A stretch of 64,000 nt of DNA from Exiguobacterium oxidotolerans JCM 12280 (GTDB lineage Bacteria; Bacillota; Bacilli; Exiguobacteriales; Exiguobacteriaceae), in the NCBI RefSeq assembly GCF_000702625.1, contig NZ_JNIS01000001.1, positions 310,001 to 374,000 of the forward strand, in the 5' to 3' direction. The stretch's first letter is position 1, and every line of letters begins with the position of its first letter. The notes under the pieces were generated by a model. It saw nothing but the letters and a program-made list of their open reading frames with translations. It searched no databases and was not told the origin of the DNA. Positions 43,651-54,840 of this stretch are shown in pieces. A program made the translations under genes and the position numbers.

Positions 43651-44576
43651 ACGTTTAAACGGCGCGCGGCTTCGATTTTATCTTGAGCCAGTTGTGCTTT
43701 TAAGCTCTCAATCCCGTCAAATGCTCGCTCGTCACGTAAATAGGCAATCCACTCAAGTTTTAATTCTTGACCGTATAAGTCTTCGTCGAACTGAAGTAAG
43801 TGAGTTTCCACACTGACTTCTCCTGTTTCGTAAAAGGTCGGTCTCCGTCCGATGTTCGTCATCGCGGGGAATGTCCGTCCATCTTCTAAATGGACAAGTG
43901 TCGCGTATACACCAAGTTTCGGGATGACATACGCAAACTCCGGACGGATATTAGCAGTCGGAAAACCGATTTGTCTTCCTCGTGCATCTCCATGAATGAC
44001 TGTCCCTTTAATTTGATACGGTTCTCCGAGTAAACTTGCTGCCGCTTCGACTTCACCAGCCGCTAATAGTTTCCGAATCCGCGTTGAACTGACTTTTTCA
44101 TCATCTGCTTGCTGTTCAGCGACGGTCGTATGTGTGAATTGACCGCGACTATGGAAATCGAGTGTCGCCATCTTTCCAGCTCCAAATCGTCCGTACGAAT
44201 AGTCAAATCCGGCAACGATATGTTTCGCACCCGCCGCAATCAAGTACGTATCGACAAACTCTTGCGGGGACAACTCGGAAAACGCAATCGTGAACTCAAT
44301 CACGTAAGCCCGATCGATTCCGAGGTCCGCCATCTTCTCGAGCTTTCGATCAAGCGGGGTGATGTAACGGATTTGATCGTCACTTTTTCCGAGGACCTGC
44401 TTCGGGTGGGGATCAAACGTCATCACGGTAACAGGAAGTTTGAGTTCTTTCCCTTTGTCGATTGCCGTTTGCAAGACATGTTGATGCCCTAGGTGAACCC
44501 CATCAAAGAATCCAAGTGCAATGACTCCCGACTCCGCCACCGGTTTTTCCGGATATGTTAAATGAATGATTTCCAT
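43647..44576 (-). CDS. ribF: bifunctional riboflavin kinase / FAD synthetase
   Basis: Makes FMN and FAD. The 309-residue protein has the N-terminal adenylyltransferase domain (IALGFFDGVHLGHQHVL, FDPHPKQVL, SSTRIRKLL) and the C-terminal kinase domain (GTVIHGDARGRQIGFPTANI, VYATLVHL, NIGRRPTF). ATG at 44576 with GGAGAGA upstream, 16 bases after truB, as in Bacillus. Its stop lies inside the rpsO promoter. Confidence 0.95.
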   Translation of the reverse strand: MEIIHLTYPEKPVAESGVIALGFFDGVHLGHQHVLQTAIDKGKELKLPVTVMTFDPHPKQVLGKSDDQIRYITPLDRKLEKMADLGIDRAYVIEFTIAFSELSPQEFVDTYLIAAGAKHIVAGFDYSYGRFGAGKMATLDFHSRGQFTHTTVAEQQADDEKVSSTRIRKLLAAGEVEAAASLLGEPYQIKGTVIHGDARGRQIGFPTANIRPEFAYVIPKLGVYATLVHLEDGRTFPAMTNIGRRPTFYETGEVSVETHLLQFDEDLYGQELKLEWIAYLRDERAFDGIESLKAQLAQDKIEAARRLNV

Positions 44577-44592
44577 CCCTATCTCTCCGATC

Positions 44593-45501
44593 TTAATCGA
44601 TTTGTAACATGACCTCGACACGCCCCATATTGATTTCAGGGTCTCGGCGATAAATCGCTAACGGTACGTCCTCTTCATTATAGACAGTAAACAGTTCGAA
44701 TTCATCCGGAATGCTTGCAAGCTTTGCTCCGTTTAAGACCCGGGCTGCCGTTTCAGCGTCAATCGTCATCCGTGGCCACTTTTGAATGACTTGTTCAATT
44801 GGTAAAACGTACGCCATCCGCTCCTCGACCGTCTGGCAGTCCTCGAGTGTCGCAAGCGTCACGGTGTCACCCTCACGGATTGCGCCCGACTCCGTCCGGC
44901 GTAAGTGGCTCATATGCGCCGCGTAGCCCAGTTGTTCCCCGATTTGCACGGCAAGAGTCCGGATATAGGTCCCTTTTCCGCAGGCAATCTCCATTTGAAA
45001 GCGACACGTGTTGTGATCGAACGTCAAAGGAGACGTTCGTTTCAAGTCGTGAATCGTAACGACGCGCGTTGGTCGCTCGACTTCGATGCCTTTTCGTGCA
45101 TATTCGTATAGCTTTCTTCCATTAACTTTAACGGCAGAGTAGTACGGCGGGGTCTGTTCAATTTGCCCTGTCAATTGCCGAAGGACCGCATCCAGTTCTG
45201 CTTCTGTCACTGCCCCTTGCGGCACTCCGGTCGTCTCGACCGTTTCCCCATGGGCATCTTCTGTCGTCGTCGAAAAACCAAGCGTCACTTCCGCTACATA
45301 CCGTTTTCCTTCATCCGTGATGAACCGCGCGAGTTTCGTCGCCCGTCCTAAACATATCGGTAAGACGCCTGTGACTTCAGGATCAAGCGTGCCGGTATGT
45401 CCGACTTTCTTTGTTTGAAACAAACGACGTAATTTAAATACACAATCGTGACTCGTCATACCCGCTGGTTTGTCTAACGGTAGTACACCAATCGGTTCCA
45501 T
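44593..45501 (-). CDS. truB: tRNA pseudouridine(55) synthase
   Basis: Makes pseudouridine 55 in the T-loop. The 302-residue protein has GVLPLDKPAGMTSHDC, GHTGTLDPEVTGVLPICLG with the catalytic Asp, and GTYIRTLAVQIGEQLG. A strong terminator lies just 22 bases upstream, so its expression must partly escape it or read from rbfA transcripts that pass through. Confidence 0.95.
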   Translation of the reverse strand: MEPIGVLPLDKPAGMTSHDCVFKLRRLFQTKKVGHTGTLDPEVTGVLPICLGRATKLARFITDEGKRYVAEVTLGFSTTTEDAHGETVETTGVPQGAVTEAELDAVLRQLTGQIEQTPPYYSAVKVNGRKLYEYARKGIEVERPTRVVTIHDLKRTSPLTFDHNTCRFQMEIACGKGTYIRTLAVQIGEQLGYAAHMSHLRRTESGAIREGDTVTLATLEDCQTVEERMAYVLPIEQVIQKWPRMTIDAETAARVLNGAKLASIPDEFELFTVYNEEDVPLAIYRRDPEINMGRVEVMLQID

Positions 45502-45516
45502 CTCTCATCATCTCCT

Positions 45517-45547
45517 AAAAAAAGGGCAACCACGCCTGTGGTTGCCC
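45517..45547 (-). terminator. terminator between rbfA and truB
   Basis: Perfect 10-bp stem GGGCAACCAC/GTGGTTGCCC (45524-45547), GCCT loop, then seven T on the - strand. Confidence 0.9.
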
Positions 45548-45557
45548 TGTTCATGTG

Positions 45558-45899
45558 TCAATCCTTGTTCAAGTTCCGGAGCAACTCATCAATCCGCGAT
45601 CCATACTCGACCGATGTATCAATCTCGAACATCAATTCAGGAGTTTTGCGTAACCGGATGCGTGATCCAATTTCTTTACGCATGAATCCTTTTGATTTTT
45701 CAAGACCGATCCGTGCCTCTTCGCGTACTTTCTCGTCACCAAGCACTGAATAAAAAATCGTTGCTTGCTGTAAATCACCCGTCACTTCGACACCTGTTAC
45801 GGTAATCGCTTTGACACGGGGATCATTGACGTCTTTGATGAGCATTTGCGTAATCTCTTTACGAACTTGTTCTGCAACACGATTTGAACGTACACTCAT
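45558..45899 (-). CDS. rbfA: ribosome-binding factor A
   Basis: Small KH-fold factor for 30S maturation. The 113-residue protein has SNRVAEQVRKEITQML and DPRVKAITVTGVEVTGDLQQATIFYSVLG. It directly follows infB (35-base gap); ylxP, which separates them in B. subtilis, is absent. Confidence 0.93.
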   Translation of the reverse strand: MSVRSNRVAEQVRKEITQMLIKDVNDPRVKAITVTGVEVTGDLQQATIFYSVLGDEKVREEARIGLEKSKGFMRKEIGSRIRLRKTPELMFEIDTSVEYGSRIDELLRNLNKD

Positions 45900-45934
45900 G
45901 TGAATTCCCTCCAGTTCGGATGTTCTCCGTTCTG

Positions 45935-48109
45935 TTACTTCCGTTTTACTTCTTCCATGATGAAGGCTTCGATAACGTCATCGACTTTGATGTCGTCATA
46001 TTTCTCAATCTTGATTCCACATTCGTAGCCGGTTGCGACTTCTTTGACGTCGTCTTTAAAGCGACGTAGTGTATCAAGTTTCCCTTCATAAATAACGATG
46101 CTGTCACGGACCACACGAACACCTGCTGCACGTGTCAGCTTACCTTCCGTCACGTAACCACCAGCAATCGTTCCGACTTTCGAAACTTTGATGACGTCAC
46201 GGACTTCAGCTTGTCCAATGATTTTCTCAACGAATTCAGGGTCAAGTAACCCTTTCATCGCTTGTTCGATTTCTTCAATCGCATTGTAGATGATTTTGTG
46301 AAGACGAATCTCAACTTTTTCTTGATCTGCCATTGATTTCGCGTTGCCGTCTGGACGGACGTTGAAACCGATGATGATCGCGTTCGCTGCTGAAGCGAGG
46401 ATGACATCACCTTCTGTGATGGCACCAACACCTGAGTGAACGATGTTGATTTTAACGCCTTCGACATCAATTTTCTTGAGTGAACCAGCGAGGGCTTCGA
46501 CTGAACCTTGAACGTCACCTTTGATGATGATGTTTAAGTCCTTGACTTCGCCTTCTTTGATACGATCAAAGAGATCTTCGAGGCTGACTTTCGCCGAATC
46601 GCGACGTTGTGCTTCGATTTCACGTTGGTAACGTGCTTCACCGATTTGACGCGCTTTTTTCTCATCTTCAAACGCGAAGAATTGATCACCGGCTTTTGGT
46701 ACATCGTTTAAGCCTGTAATTTCGATCGGTGTGGATGGACCGACTTCTTTCACACGGCGACCGATATCGTTGACCATTGCCCGGATACGACCGAACGTAT
46801 GACCGACGACGACTGGATCTCCAACGCGAAGTGTCCCGTGCTGGACGAGTAACGTCGCAACCGGTCCACGACCTTTATCGAGTTTCGCCTCGATGACCGT
46901 ACCACGCCCGTGCATTTCTGGTGTTGATTTGTATTCTTGAACTTCTGAGACGAGAAGAATCATTTCGAGTAACTCATCGATTCCTTCGCCTTTAAGAGCA
47001 GAAACTGGTACGAAAATCGTATCGCCGCCCCAATCTTCCGCAACGAGTTCGAACTCTGTCAATTCTTGCTTGACGCGGTCCGGGTTCGCTCCTTCTTTAT
47101 CCATCTTGTTGACGGCAACGATGATTGGTACGCCTGCTGCTTTCGCATGACTAATCGCTTCTTCCGTCTGTGGCATGACGCCATCATCTGCTGCAACGAC
47201 GATGATCGCGATATCCGTCACATCTGCACCACGTGCCCGCATCGTTGTAAACGCTGCGTGACCTGGTGTATCGAGGAATGTGATTTTTTTGTTATCGATT
47301 TCAACTTGATATGCTCCGATGTGCTGCGTAATCCCACCTGCTTCGCCCGCTGTTACTTTCGTATTACGGATCGAGTCAAGAAGTGTTGTTTTACCATGGT
47401 CAACGTGACCCATGATTGTAACGACAGGAGGACGTTCCGAGAGTTCGTAGTTATCAAGGTCGAGTTCATACGCATCGAAATCCGTTTCATCGACTTGGAC
47501 TGATTTTTCAACTTCGAAACCGAAGTCTGATGCTAACAATTCAACCGTCTCATCGTCGAGATCTTGGTTGATTGTCGCCATGACGCCCATGCCCATCAAT
47601 TTCATGATGAGTTCGTTTGGTTTTTTCGCCATTTTTTCAGCAAGTTCACCGACCGTCAAGTTATCCGCGTATTGAACGACGTTCGCCATCGCTTCTTCTT
47701 GTGCACGGCGTGCTGCTTTCCGTTGACTTGATTTCGAGTTCGGGTCAGCGACTTCTAATTTGCGTGGTTCCGCTTTTTTCTGGTTCGGACGACGTTTTCC
47801 ACCGCGGTTGTTGCGGTTTCCGAATTCTGGACGTCCGCCTTTTGTATTACGTGATTGATTGCCTGCTGGTTTATTAGTAGTAGTTCCTGGTCTGTTCGGT
47901 TTATTGTCTGATTTCACTTGTTTTGGAGCCTCCGTTTTTTGAGCCCGATGTTTCTCGGGATTAAATACTTTGTCGAGTTGCTGTACTGTCTGTTCATCTA
48001 ATACTGCCATATGATTCTTGACGGGTTTCTCAAGCTTTTCAAGCTGTGCGATGACCTGCTTACTTGTTACGTTTTGTTCCTTAGCGAATTCGTATACACG
48101 TTTACCCAA
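45935..48109 (-). CDS. infB: translation initiation factor IF-2
   Basis: GTPase placing fMet-tRNA on the 30S subunit. The 724-residue protein has the N-terminal IF2N part ([22 protein letters not shown]), a basic Asn/Arg/Lys-rich linker (about 60-130), a second IF2N, the G domain ([42 protein letters not shown]) and the C-terminal domains ending in [23 protein letters not shown]. The TTG at 48109 has GGAGGTGG six bases ahead; a TTG five codons earlier is inside that site. Confidence 0.97.
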   Translation of the reverse strand: MGKRVYEFAKEQNVTSKQVIAQLEKLEKPVKNHMAVLDEQTVQQLDKVFNPEKHRAQKTEAPKQVKSDNKPNRPGTTTNKPAGNQSRNTKGGRPEFGNRNNRGGKRRPNQKKAEPRKLEVADPNSKSSQRKAARRAQEEAMANVVQYADNLTVGELAEKMAKKPNELIMKLMGMGVMATINQDLDDETVELLASDFGFEVEKSVQVDETDFDAYELDLDNYELSERPPVVTIMGHVDHGKTTLLDSIRNTKVTAGEAGGITQHIGAYQVEIDNKKITFLDTPGHAAFTTMRARGADVTDIAIIVVAADDGVMPQTEEAISHAKAAGVPIIVAVNKMDKEGANPDRVKQELTEFELVAEDWGGDTIFVPVSALKGEGIDELLEMILLVSEVQEYKSTPEMHGRGTVIEAKLDKGRGPVATLLVQHGTLRVGDPVVVGHTFGRIRAMVNDIGRRVKEVGPSTPIEITGLNDVPKAGDQFFAFEDEKKARQIGEARYQREIEAQRRDSAKVSLEDLFDRIKEGEVKDLNIIIKGDVQGSVEALAGSLKKIDVEGVKINIVHSGVGAITEGDVILASAANAIIIGFNVRPDGNAKSMADQEKVEIRLHKIIYNAIEEIEQAMKGLLDPEFVEKIIGQAEVRDVIKVSKVGTIAGGYVTEGKLTRAAGVRVVRDSIVIYEGKLDTLRRFKDDVKEVATGYECGIKIEKYDDIKVDDVIEAFIMEEVKRK

Positions 48110-48124
48110 AGGATCCACCTCCAA

Positions 48125-48427
48125 TTAGTCGTTCGAGAGGAGTTCAGTTAGCTTTTTCGCAAATCCGGCTTCATTGACTGACACGACAACACGCGCATCT
48201 TTCCCTAGTGCATGGCCAAGAATCGAACGATCCCCGACTTCAAGATATGGGACATGATAACTTGTACATTTATCCGTAACCTTTTTACGCGTGGCAGCCC
48301 CCGCATCTGCTGCTAAGAGGACAAGCTTCGCTTGCCCTCCTCGTACTTCTTTCAGCACGAGTTCTTCTCCAGTCGTCACTTTCCGCGCTCGGTTCGCGAG
48401 ACCAAGTAGCGATTCCCATTTACTCAT
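48125..48427 (-). CDS. ylxQ: L7Ae-like ribosomal protein YlxQ
   Basis: Hundred-residue L7Ae/L30e-fold RNA-binding protein (YlxQ, also called RplGA). [44 protein letters not shown] is the family core. ATG at 48427 with GGGAGG upstream. It overlaps the ylxR end by eight bases in the nusA-infB operon. In vivo role not well established. Confidence 0.88.
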   Translation of the reverse strand: MSKWESLLGLANRARKVTTGEELVLKEVRGGQAKLVLLAADAGAATRKKVTDKCTSYHVPYLEVGDRSILGHALGKDARVVVSVNEAGFAKKLTELLSND

Positions 48428-48689
48428 GTATACCTCCCGCGATCTCAAGCAATTGATCATATAATTCATCTGTCGTCTTGACTTTTAAATGATGATCGAG
48501 CGTTCGCTTCTTTTTCGCCTTAGTAATGACAGCTACATCTTTCGTTAAATAGGCACCTCGCCCATTCATCTTACCATTAAGATCGATGACAACCTCACTG
48601 TCAGGTGTTCGAACGACGCGAATTAGCTCTTTTTTGGTTTTCATTTCTTGTGTGATGACGCATTTACGTAAAGGTACCTTCTTTTGCAC
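48420..48689 (-). CDS. ylxR: YlxR/RnpM RNA-binding protein (DUF448)
   Basis: Eighty-nine residues with the DUF448 core: [24 protein letters not shown] and [10 protein letters not shown]. The B. subtilis homologue has been described as an RNase P modulator (RnpM) and regulator. Between nusA and ylxQ in the standard order. Confidence 0.9.
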   Translation of the reverse strand: MQKKVPLRKCVITQEMKTKKELIRVVRTPDSEVVIDLNGKMNGRGAYLTKDVAVITKAKKKRTLDHHLKVKTTDELYDQLLEIAGGIHE

Positions 48690-48692
48690 GAA

Positions 48693-49805
48693 TTATTCCT
48701 CGCCTTCGACTTGGACCGCTTCCACGTCAACTGCTTCATCTTTAAGGAACACATCACGAAGACCCATCGATTCTGCTTCTGACTCACTCTTGATGTCAAT
48801 TTTCCATCCCGTCAGTTTCGCCGCAAGACGTGCATTTTGTCCGCGTTTCCCGATTGCGAGTGACAATTGGAAATCAGGCACGACGACGATTGTCGCCTTC
48901 GCCGGTTCGTTGACATACACGCCGACGACTTGAGCAGGACTCAAGGCATTGGCCACATATTCTTTCGGATCATCGGAATAGCGAACGATGTCAATTTTTT
49001 CACCGTTCAATTCGTTGACGATGTTTTGAACACGTGCCCCTTTTTGACCGACACACGCACCAACCGGGTCGATATCATCTGACGCGACCGCGATTTTCGA
49101 GCGATCTCCGGCTTCACGAGCAACAGATTTCACTTCGACTTCGCCATCAGCGATTTCCGGCACTTCAATCTCAAACAAGCGTTTGAGTAAGCCAGGGTGT
49201 GTCCGTGATACAAGAATCGATGCGCCAGACCCTTTCACCATCGGGTCGACTTTCGTCACGTATACTTTGATGTATTCCCGAATACCGAACCGTTCATTCG
49301 GCATTTGTTCATGTGTTGATAGAACCGCTTCGATTCCCTCGAGATTAACATAGAGGTTACGTGCGTCTTGACGTTCGACCATCCCCGTCATGATTTCATC
49401 TTCACGATCCGCAAAGTGATTGTAGATGCGCTCGCGCTCTGCTTCACGCATTTTTTGTGTGACGATTTGTTTTGCCGTCTGTGCCGCGACACGTCCGAAA
49501 TCTCCCGGTGTGACTTCAACTTTATGGAAGTCTCCTAGTTCATAGGTCGGATCGATTTCATGCGCTTCTTCTAGCGAAAGTTGCTCTTCTGGTTGTGTCA
49601 ACCGTTCGACGACTTCCTTCAGTGCAAAGACACGAATCTCTCCTGTTTTTTGGTCGAACTCAACCTTGACTGCCTCCGACTCTTTACCGAAGTTCCGGCG
49701 GTAAGCTGAAATCAATGCTTGTTCTAGCGCATCGATGATGATGTTCTTATCGATTTCTTTTTCTTTTGCAATTTGCTCGATTGCTTCGAGTAACTGTGGT
49801 CCCAT
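48693..49805 (-). CDS. nusA: transcription termination/antitermination protein NusA
   Basis: Binds RNA polymerase and modulates pausing. The 370-residue protein has the N-terminal domain ([16 protein letters not shown]), an S1 domain ([22 protein letters not shown]) and two KH domains ([28 protein letters not shown] and [23 protein letters not shown]). Short Bacillota form without the C-terminal acidic repeats. Operon rimP-nusA-ylxR-ylxQ-infB-rbfA. Confidence 0.97.
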   Translation of the reverse strand: MGPQLLEAIEQIAKEKEIDKNIIIDALEQALISAYRRNFGKESEAVKVEFDQKTGEIRVFALKEVVERLTQPEEQLSLEEAHEIDPTYELGDFHKVEVTPGDFGRVAAQTAKQIVTQKMREAERERIYNHFADREDEIMTGMVERQDARNLYVNLEGIEAVLSTHEQMPNERFGIREYIKVYVTKVDPMVKGSGASILVSRTHPGLLKRLFEIEVPEIADGEVEVKSVAREAGDRSKIAVASDDIDPVGACVGQKGARVQNIVNELNGEKIDIVRYSDDPKEYVANALSPAQVVGVYVNEPAKATIVVVPDFQLSLAIGKRGQNARLAAKLTGWKIDIKSESEAESMGLRDVFLKDEAVDVEAVQVEGEE

Positions 49806-49821
49806 CGTTCTCTTCCTTTCC

Positions 49822-50289
49822 TTAGAACATTACCGCAAGTCGCGCCATCGCGATCTTGATCACCGGTATTTCAATTTTCAATTTTCGTGTTTTTACGCGG
49901 ACTTCGATTTCAAGCATTTCATCGTTATACGCAAGTAACGTTCCTTCAAATTCGGTAGCATCTTTAACCGGATCATTCGTTTTGACGTAGATATGTTTAC
50001 CAATCGCCTTTTCGAAATCTTCCGCTTTTTTGAGTGGTCGTTCTGCACCTGGACTGGCAACATCTAGATAGTAGGGTTCGTCAATCGGATCATCATTATT
50101 TAATGCTTCCGATAACTGTTCGTTGATGTTGACACAATCTTCAAGGTCAACGCCACCTTCCTTATCGATGGAGACACGTAGGAACCAATCCGCCCCCTCT
50201 TTGACGAATTCGACGTCGACAAGCTCCATCCCCTCTCGTTCTACGATTGGTTTCGCGAGCGCCTCGACCTTCTCAGTTACGTTCGTCAT
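49822..50289 (-). CDS. rimP: ribosome maturation factor RimP
   Basis: Needed for 30S assembly. The 155-residue protein has GMELVDVEFVKEGADWFLRVSIDKEGGVDLEDCVNINEQLSEAL and DPIDEPYYLDVASPGAERPLKK. ATG at 50289 with AAGGAGG upstream; another ATG two codons earlier touches that site. Promoter at 50376-50404 and a hairpin lie in its leader. Confidence 0.94.
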   Translation of the reverse strand: MTNVTEKVEALAKPIVEREGMELVDVEFVKEGADWFLRVSIDKEGGVDLEDCVNINEQLSEALNNDDPIDEPYYLDVASPGAERPLKKAEDFEKAIGKHIYVKTNDPVKDATEFEGTLLAYNDEMLEIEVRVKTRKLKIEIPVIKIAMARLAVMF

Positions 50290-50320
50290 CTTCATCCTCC
50301 TTCAAAAAACAAACAAGAAA

Positions 50321-50340
50321 GGAGCAGGTCCCCCTACTCC
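50321..50340 (-). terminator. hairpin between polC and rimP (polC terminator or leader attenuator)
   Basis: GGAGCAGG/CCTACTCC with one G-U pair, then TTTC and later T-rich sequence on the - strand. It lies downstream of the rimP promoter, so it would also be in the rimP leader. Confidence 0.55.
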
Positions 50341-50375
50341 TTCCAAGTCGTAGTATAAAAAACATTTCCTCACTT

Positions 50376-50404
50376 AATATAGCATAATGAACCGCTCTAA
50401 GCAA
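50376..50404 (-). promoter_or_regulatory. predicted sigma-A promoter of the rimP-nusA-infB operon
   Basis: TTGCTT (50399-50404), 17-base spacer, TATATT (50376-50381) on the - strand, 15 bases past the polC stop. Confidence 0.6.
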
Positions 50405-50418
50405 GTCTCCGCCCGGCT

Positions 50419-53400
50419 TTACAGGTCAAACAACGAAAGCTGGTTCTCGTCTGGAAGACCTTCGAGACAACCAAGATTGTCGAGCGTTTCGATAATCGTT
50501 TTCGATAATTTGGCACGTTTCTGTAAATCTTCCTTCGACAGGAACTCGCCACCTTTACGAGCTTCGACGATTTGTTTTGCCGCGTTCGTTCCGAGTCCGG
50601 TCACAGCGTCGAACGGTGGTAACAGCGAATCCCCTTCGATTAAGAATTCACTTGCGCTCGACTTGTACAAATCGACTTTTTGGAACGTAAAGCCACGTTC
50701 AATCATCTCAAGCGCAATTTCAAGAACCGTATAGAGTCCTTTATCCTTCGCCGTCGCCTCGAATCCTTTATCTTTGATATCTTGTAAAACTTTTCGGACG
50801 GCAGCTGTCCCTTTGTTCATCGCTCCGATGTCAAAGTCACCCGCCCGGACCGTAAAGTACGACGCATAGTAGTACATCGGATGATGAACTTTGTAATAGG
50901 CAATCCGGACCGCCATCAAGACGTAAGCTGCAGCATGGGCTTTCGGGAACATGTATTTAATCTTTTTGCAGGAGTCGATGTACCAAAGCGGTACACTGTT
51001 TTCAATCATTGCTTCTTCCATCTCAATCGAGAGTCCTTTCCCTTTACGGACAGACTCCATGATTTTAAAGGCAAGCGACGGCTCAAGACCGGCATAAATC
51101 AAGTAGACCATGATGTCATCCCGGCAGCCGATGACGTCTTTCAGTTCACAGGTTCCGTTATAGATCAACTCACTGGCGTTTCCGAGCCACACGTCCGTTC
51201 CGTGTGATAGTCCGGAAATCTGAACGAGTTCCGAGAACGTCGTCGGTTTCGTTTCTTCAAGCATCTGTCGAACGAACTTCGTCCCGAACTCCGGAATCCC
51301 GAGCGTTCCGGTTTTCGAATCGATTTGTTCTGGTGTAACACCAATCGATTCCGTCGAACTGAAAATTTTCATGACCTCGGCGTCATCGACGGGAATCGTT
51401 TTCGGATCACGACCGGATAAATCTTGCAGCATCCGAATCATCGTCGGGTCATCGTGTCCGAGAATATCAAGTTTCAGTAGATTATCGTGAATCGAGTGGA
51501 AGTCAAAGTGTGTTGTTTTCCATTCCGACCCCATGTCGTCGGCCGGGAACTGGATTGGACTGATATCATAGATGTCCATGTAATCTGGTACGACGATGAT
51601 TCCCCCAGGGTGCTGTCCGGTCGTCCGCTTGACACCCGTCACCCCGCTGACGAGCCGGTCGACTTCCGCGTTGCGGTAATTCAAATCATTTTCCGATTGA
51701 TAGCCTTTCACATATCCGTAAGCTGTTTTTTCGGCAATCGTTCCGATTGTCCCTGCCCGGTAGACATAGTCGTCACCAAACAAAACTTTTGTATAGGCAT
51801 GGGCCTTCGGCTGATACTCCCCACTAAAGTTCAAATCGATATCCGGTACTTTATCCCCTTTGAACCCAAGGAACGTTTCGAACGGGATGTCATGTCCGTC
51901 TTTCGTCAACGGAATTTGGCACGTCTTACATTCCTTATCCGGTAAATCGAATCCCGATCCGACCGATCCATCATCGAAGAATTCAGATTCTTGACAGTTC
52001 GGACAGACGTAATGCGGCGGTAACGGGTTGACTTCCGTGATCTCTGTCATCGTCGCGACAAGACTCGACCCGACCGAACCACGTGAACCGACGAGATACC
52101 CATCATCTAGCGATTTTTTTACAAGTTTATGCGAAATCAAGTAGATGACGGCAAAGCCATGACCGATGATTGATTTCAATTCTTTTTCGAGTCGGGCTTC
52201 GACGATTTCCGGTAACGTCTCGCCGTAAATTTTATGTGCCATGTCATAGGATAGGTTCCGGACTTCATCATCGGCACCGTCAATCTTCGGTGTAAACAGG
52301 TCTTTCGGGATGATATCGATGTTTTCGAACATCTCAGCGACTTTCTGACTATTCGTGACGACAAGACGTTCTGCAAGATCCGGTGCAAGGAACCGGAAGT
52401 CTTCCATCATTTCCTGCGTTGTCCGGAAATGAGCCGGGGGAAGCTGTTTCCGCATGTTGAGCATATTTGCCCCACCTTGCGTCCGAATCAAAACTTCACG
52501 GTACGTCGCATCATGGCGATCGAGATAATGTACGTTCCCTGTCGCGACCGGCAGGATATCGTTTTCTTCTGCCACCCGGATGACTTTTTTGATCAATTCA
52601 CGAAGTTCGAGTTCATTCTGAACGATTTCCCGTTCAATTAAATGTCCGTACATCGCCGGTGGCTGAATTTCGATGAAATCATAAAACTGCATGACCTTCG
52701 CTAAATCTTCATCCGATTTATTGAGCGCCGCATCAAACACTTCCCCATTATCACACGCAGAGCCGATGATTAAACCTTCCCGGTGCGCAACGAGCTGCGA
52801 ACGTGGCGTCCGAACGACACGATGGACGTGTTTCGTATGCGCAAGCGAGATGAGCTGGTACAAATTTTTTAAGCCTGTCCGATTTTTCGCGTAGACGGTC
52901 GCGTGATATGGACGCGTCCGCGAAATGTCTTTTCCCATCTCCCGGTTGAGCGACAAGTGCGTTGTCATGTTGAACATTTCATCTGCCATTTGCAATAACT
53001 TCAACATCAAGTAGCCGGTTGCTTCCGCATCATAAATCGCCCGGTGATGTTGTGTCAGTTCGATATCAAACCGTTTCGCGAGCGTATTCAACCGGTGATT
53101 CTTCAGCGTCGGCATCAAGACACGTGCCAGTTCCAGCGTATCGATAACAGGCAATGTCGATTCGTCATGTTCACCCGAACGAAGCGTCGCATTCAAAAAC
53201 CCGATGTCAAAGGCCGCGTTGTGGGCGACGAGAATCGAATCCCCCGCCCAGTCCATGAATTCTTTAACGACTTGTTCTGGGTCCGGTTTCCCGCGGACCA
53301 TATCATCGGTGATGCCCGTCAAATCGATCGTCGTCGCAGATAATAAGTGTTTTGGGTCAGCGAACGCCTCGAATTTATCGATCACGTCCCCGTCGTAAAT

Positions 53401-54714
53401 CTTAACTGCCGCGAGCTCAATGATTTTGTTGTACATCGCCGATAGTCCGGTCGTCTCGACGTCAAAGACGACGAACGTCGCTTCTTCGAGACTTTTGTCG
53501 ACTGGATTGTATGCCACTTGGACACCATCGTTGACGACATTCGCTTCAATTCCGTATAACACCTTGATGTCATTTTTCTTTCCAGCATAATAGGCATCCG
53601 GGAAACTTTGTGCCCCGGCATGATCGGTAATGGCGACAGCAGGGTGCCCCCAAGCTGCGGCACGTTCGACATATTTCGTTACGTTCATGACGGCGTCCAT
53701 CTGACTCATTTGCGAGTGCGCATGCAATTCGACACGCTTCTCGCCTGTCCACGGATCACCCGGAAGCTCGACTTTCACTTCCGACAGTTGGGCAATCATC
53801 ATACAGAGGTCGCGGAGGAACGTATCGAGTTCGACTCGTCCGGCTGCCTGGATCCACATGCCTTTTTTGATTGCCGACAGTACTTTAACATCGGTCTCGT
53901 CACGAGCGAACATCTTGACGACAAGTGAATCGGTATAGTCGGTCAATTTGAACGTAAAGATCGTTTTTCCACTTCGTAATTCCCGACTCTCTGCTGAGAA
54001 TACAAGTCCCCGAATCGCAATCCGACGTTCTTCATCTTGAATCGTCTTGATCGGCACGATTTCATCTTGAATCGGTTTCCCGATCCGAATGTCGACCGGC
54101 CCCTCATCATCATCGCGCGACTGCTCCCGTTTGAATTGGAGCTCGAGCATCCGTTTCGCTTCCTCGATGTCCTCTTGTTTGACTTGATTACGTAACGCCT
54201 CTTGCGTCGATTGATCCATCTGAACAATCGGTTCACAAACAAACTTCGGAAATCCATAGGCACCGTATAATAATTGCATCTCTCCACACAGATCATTCTT
54301 TAAGAAACCAGCTTCTGGTTCACTCCGAACAGGGATGAACAGTTTATTTTCCCTAAACTCTGGCAAGACACGACTGAGCTGGGTCCGCATCGCTGCAGAC
54401 GCATCAGCTAAGTCCTGAACGACGTACGGCCAGTAGTCGATGAAAAGTTTGCTTTCCGGACGATCGTCCGAGACGAGGATCAATTTGACTTCCGCAAATT
54501 GTTGATAACGACTCGTCAAACGACTGAAAAACATCTGATAGACGTTTTGCGGCAAAATCTTCGGAATTCGAATTTGGAACGTCCACGTCGAATTGCTTTT
54601 ATTGACACGGAGCTTCTCAAGGGTAGCCCCCGTAAAATATTCTTCAGTAATTCCTGTCGGTAAATCTAAGTCACTCATTAAAAGCGACATGCGTTGTTGT
54701 GTATCCACTCGCAA
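50419..54714 (-). CDS. polC: DNA polymerase III alpha subunit, Gram-positive type PolC
   Basis: Replicative polymerase with built-in proofreading. The 1431-residue protein has an N-terminal domain, an OB fold, a split PHP domain ([23 protein letters not shown]) interrupted by the DEDD exonuclease ([22 protein letters not shown] ... [11 protein letters not shown] ... [13 protein letters not shown]), then the polymerase core with [29 protein letters not shown] and ATG-like HPGGIIVVP, plus a zinc site CPNCQ...CKTCQ. Length is the family norm. Start is not certain: a TTG at 54714, a GTG at 54708 and an ATG at 54690 are all possible. Confidence 0.97.
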   Translation of the reverse strand: MRVDTQQRMSLLMSDLDLPTGITEEYFTGATLEKLRVNKSNSTWTFQIRIPKILPQNVYQMFFSRLTSRYQQFAEVKLILVSDDRPESKLFIDYWPYVVQDLADASAAMRTQLSRVLPEFRENKLFIPVRSEPEAGFLKNDLCGEMQLLYGAYGFPKFVCEPIVQMDQSTQEALRNQVKQEDIEEAKRMLELQFKREQSRDDDEGPVDIRIGKPIQDEIVPIKTIQDEERRIAIRGLVFSAESRELRSGKTIFTFKLTDYTDSLVVKMFARDETDVKVLSAIKKGMWIQAAGRVELDTFLRDLCMMIAQLSEVKVELPGDPWTGEKRVELHAHSQMSQMDAVMNVTKYVERAAAWGHPAVAITDHAGAQSFPDAYYAGKKNDIKVLYGIEANVVNDGVQVAYNPVDKSLEEATFVVFDVETTGLSAMYNKIIELAAVKIYDGDVIDKFEAFADPKHLLSATTIDLTGITDDMVRGKPDPEQVVKEFMDWAGDSILVAHNAAFDIGFLNATLRSGEHDESTLPVIDTLELARVLMPTLKNHRLNTLAKRFDIELTQHHRAIYDAEATGYLMLKLLQMADEMFNMTTHLSLNREMGKDISRTRPYHATVYAKNRTGLKNLYQLISLAHTKHVHRVVRTPRSQLVAHREGLIIGSACDNGEVFDAALNKSDEDLAKVMQFYDFIEIQPPAMYGHLIEREIVQNELELRELIKKVIRVAEENDILPVATGNVHYLDRHDATYREVLIRTQGGANMLNMRKQLPPAHFRTTQEMMEDFRFLAPDLAERLVVTNSQKVAEMFENIDIIPKDLFTPKIDGADDEVRNLSYDMAHKIYGETLPEIVEARLEKELKSIIGHGFAVIYLISHKLVKKSLDDGYLVGSRGSVGSSLVATMTEITEVNPLPPHYVCPNCQESEFFDDGSVGSGFDLPDKECKTCQIPLTKDGHDIPFETFLGFKGDKVPDIDLNFSGEYQPKAHAYTKVLFGDDYVYRAGTIGTIAEKTAYGYVKGYQSENDLNYRNAEVDRLVSGVTGVKRTTGQHPGGIIVVPDYMDIYDISPIQFPADDMGSEWKTTHFDFHSIHDNLLKLDILGHDDPTMIRMLQDLSGRDPKTIPVDDAEVMKIFSSTESIGVTPEQIDSKTGTLGIPEFGTKFVRQMLEETKPTTFSELVQISGLSHGTDVWLGNASELIYNGTCELKDVIGCRDDIMVYLIYAGLEPSLAFKIMESVRKGKGLSIEMEEAMIENSVPLWYIDSCKKIKYMFPKAHAAAYVLMAVRIAYYKVHHPMYYYASYFTVRAGDFDIGAMNKGTAAVRKVLQDIKDKGFEATAKDKGLYTVLEIALEMIERGFTFQKVDLYKSSASEFLIEGDSLLPPFDAVTGLGTNAAKQIVEARKGGEFLSKEDLQKRAKLSKTIIETLDNLGCLEGLPDENQLSLFDL

Positions 54715-54805
54715 TTGTGCTGTCCTATCGCATCACACCGTGACAGCAACTCCTCCTCCTCTTGCAGATTGCCCAAGGGGCGAATGGGTGTGAGACAAGA
54801 AAACA

Positions 54806-54828
54806 GTCACTTAAACGTTTTAAGTGAC
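54806..54828 (-). terminator. terminator after proS
   Basis: GTCACTTAAA/TTTAAGTGAC perfect stem with a 3-base loop, followed by TGTTTTC on the - strand. Confidence 0.78.
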
Positions 54829-54840
54829 CGTTCCCATTAC

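Noticed and set aside
47066-47503. 145-codon + strand frame inside infB
   Set aside because: Covers the GTPase domain of IF-2 in reverse; no independent evidence.
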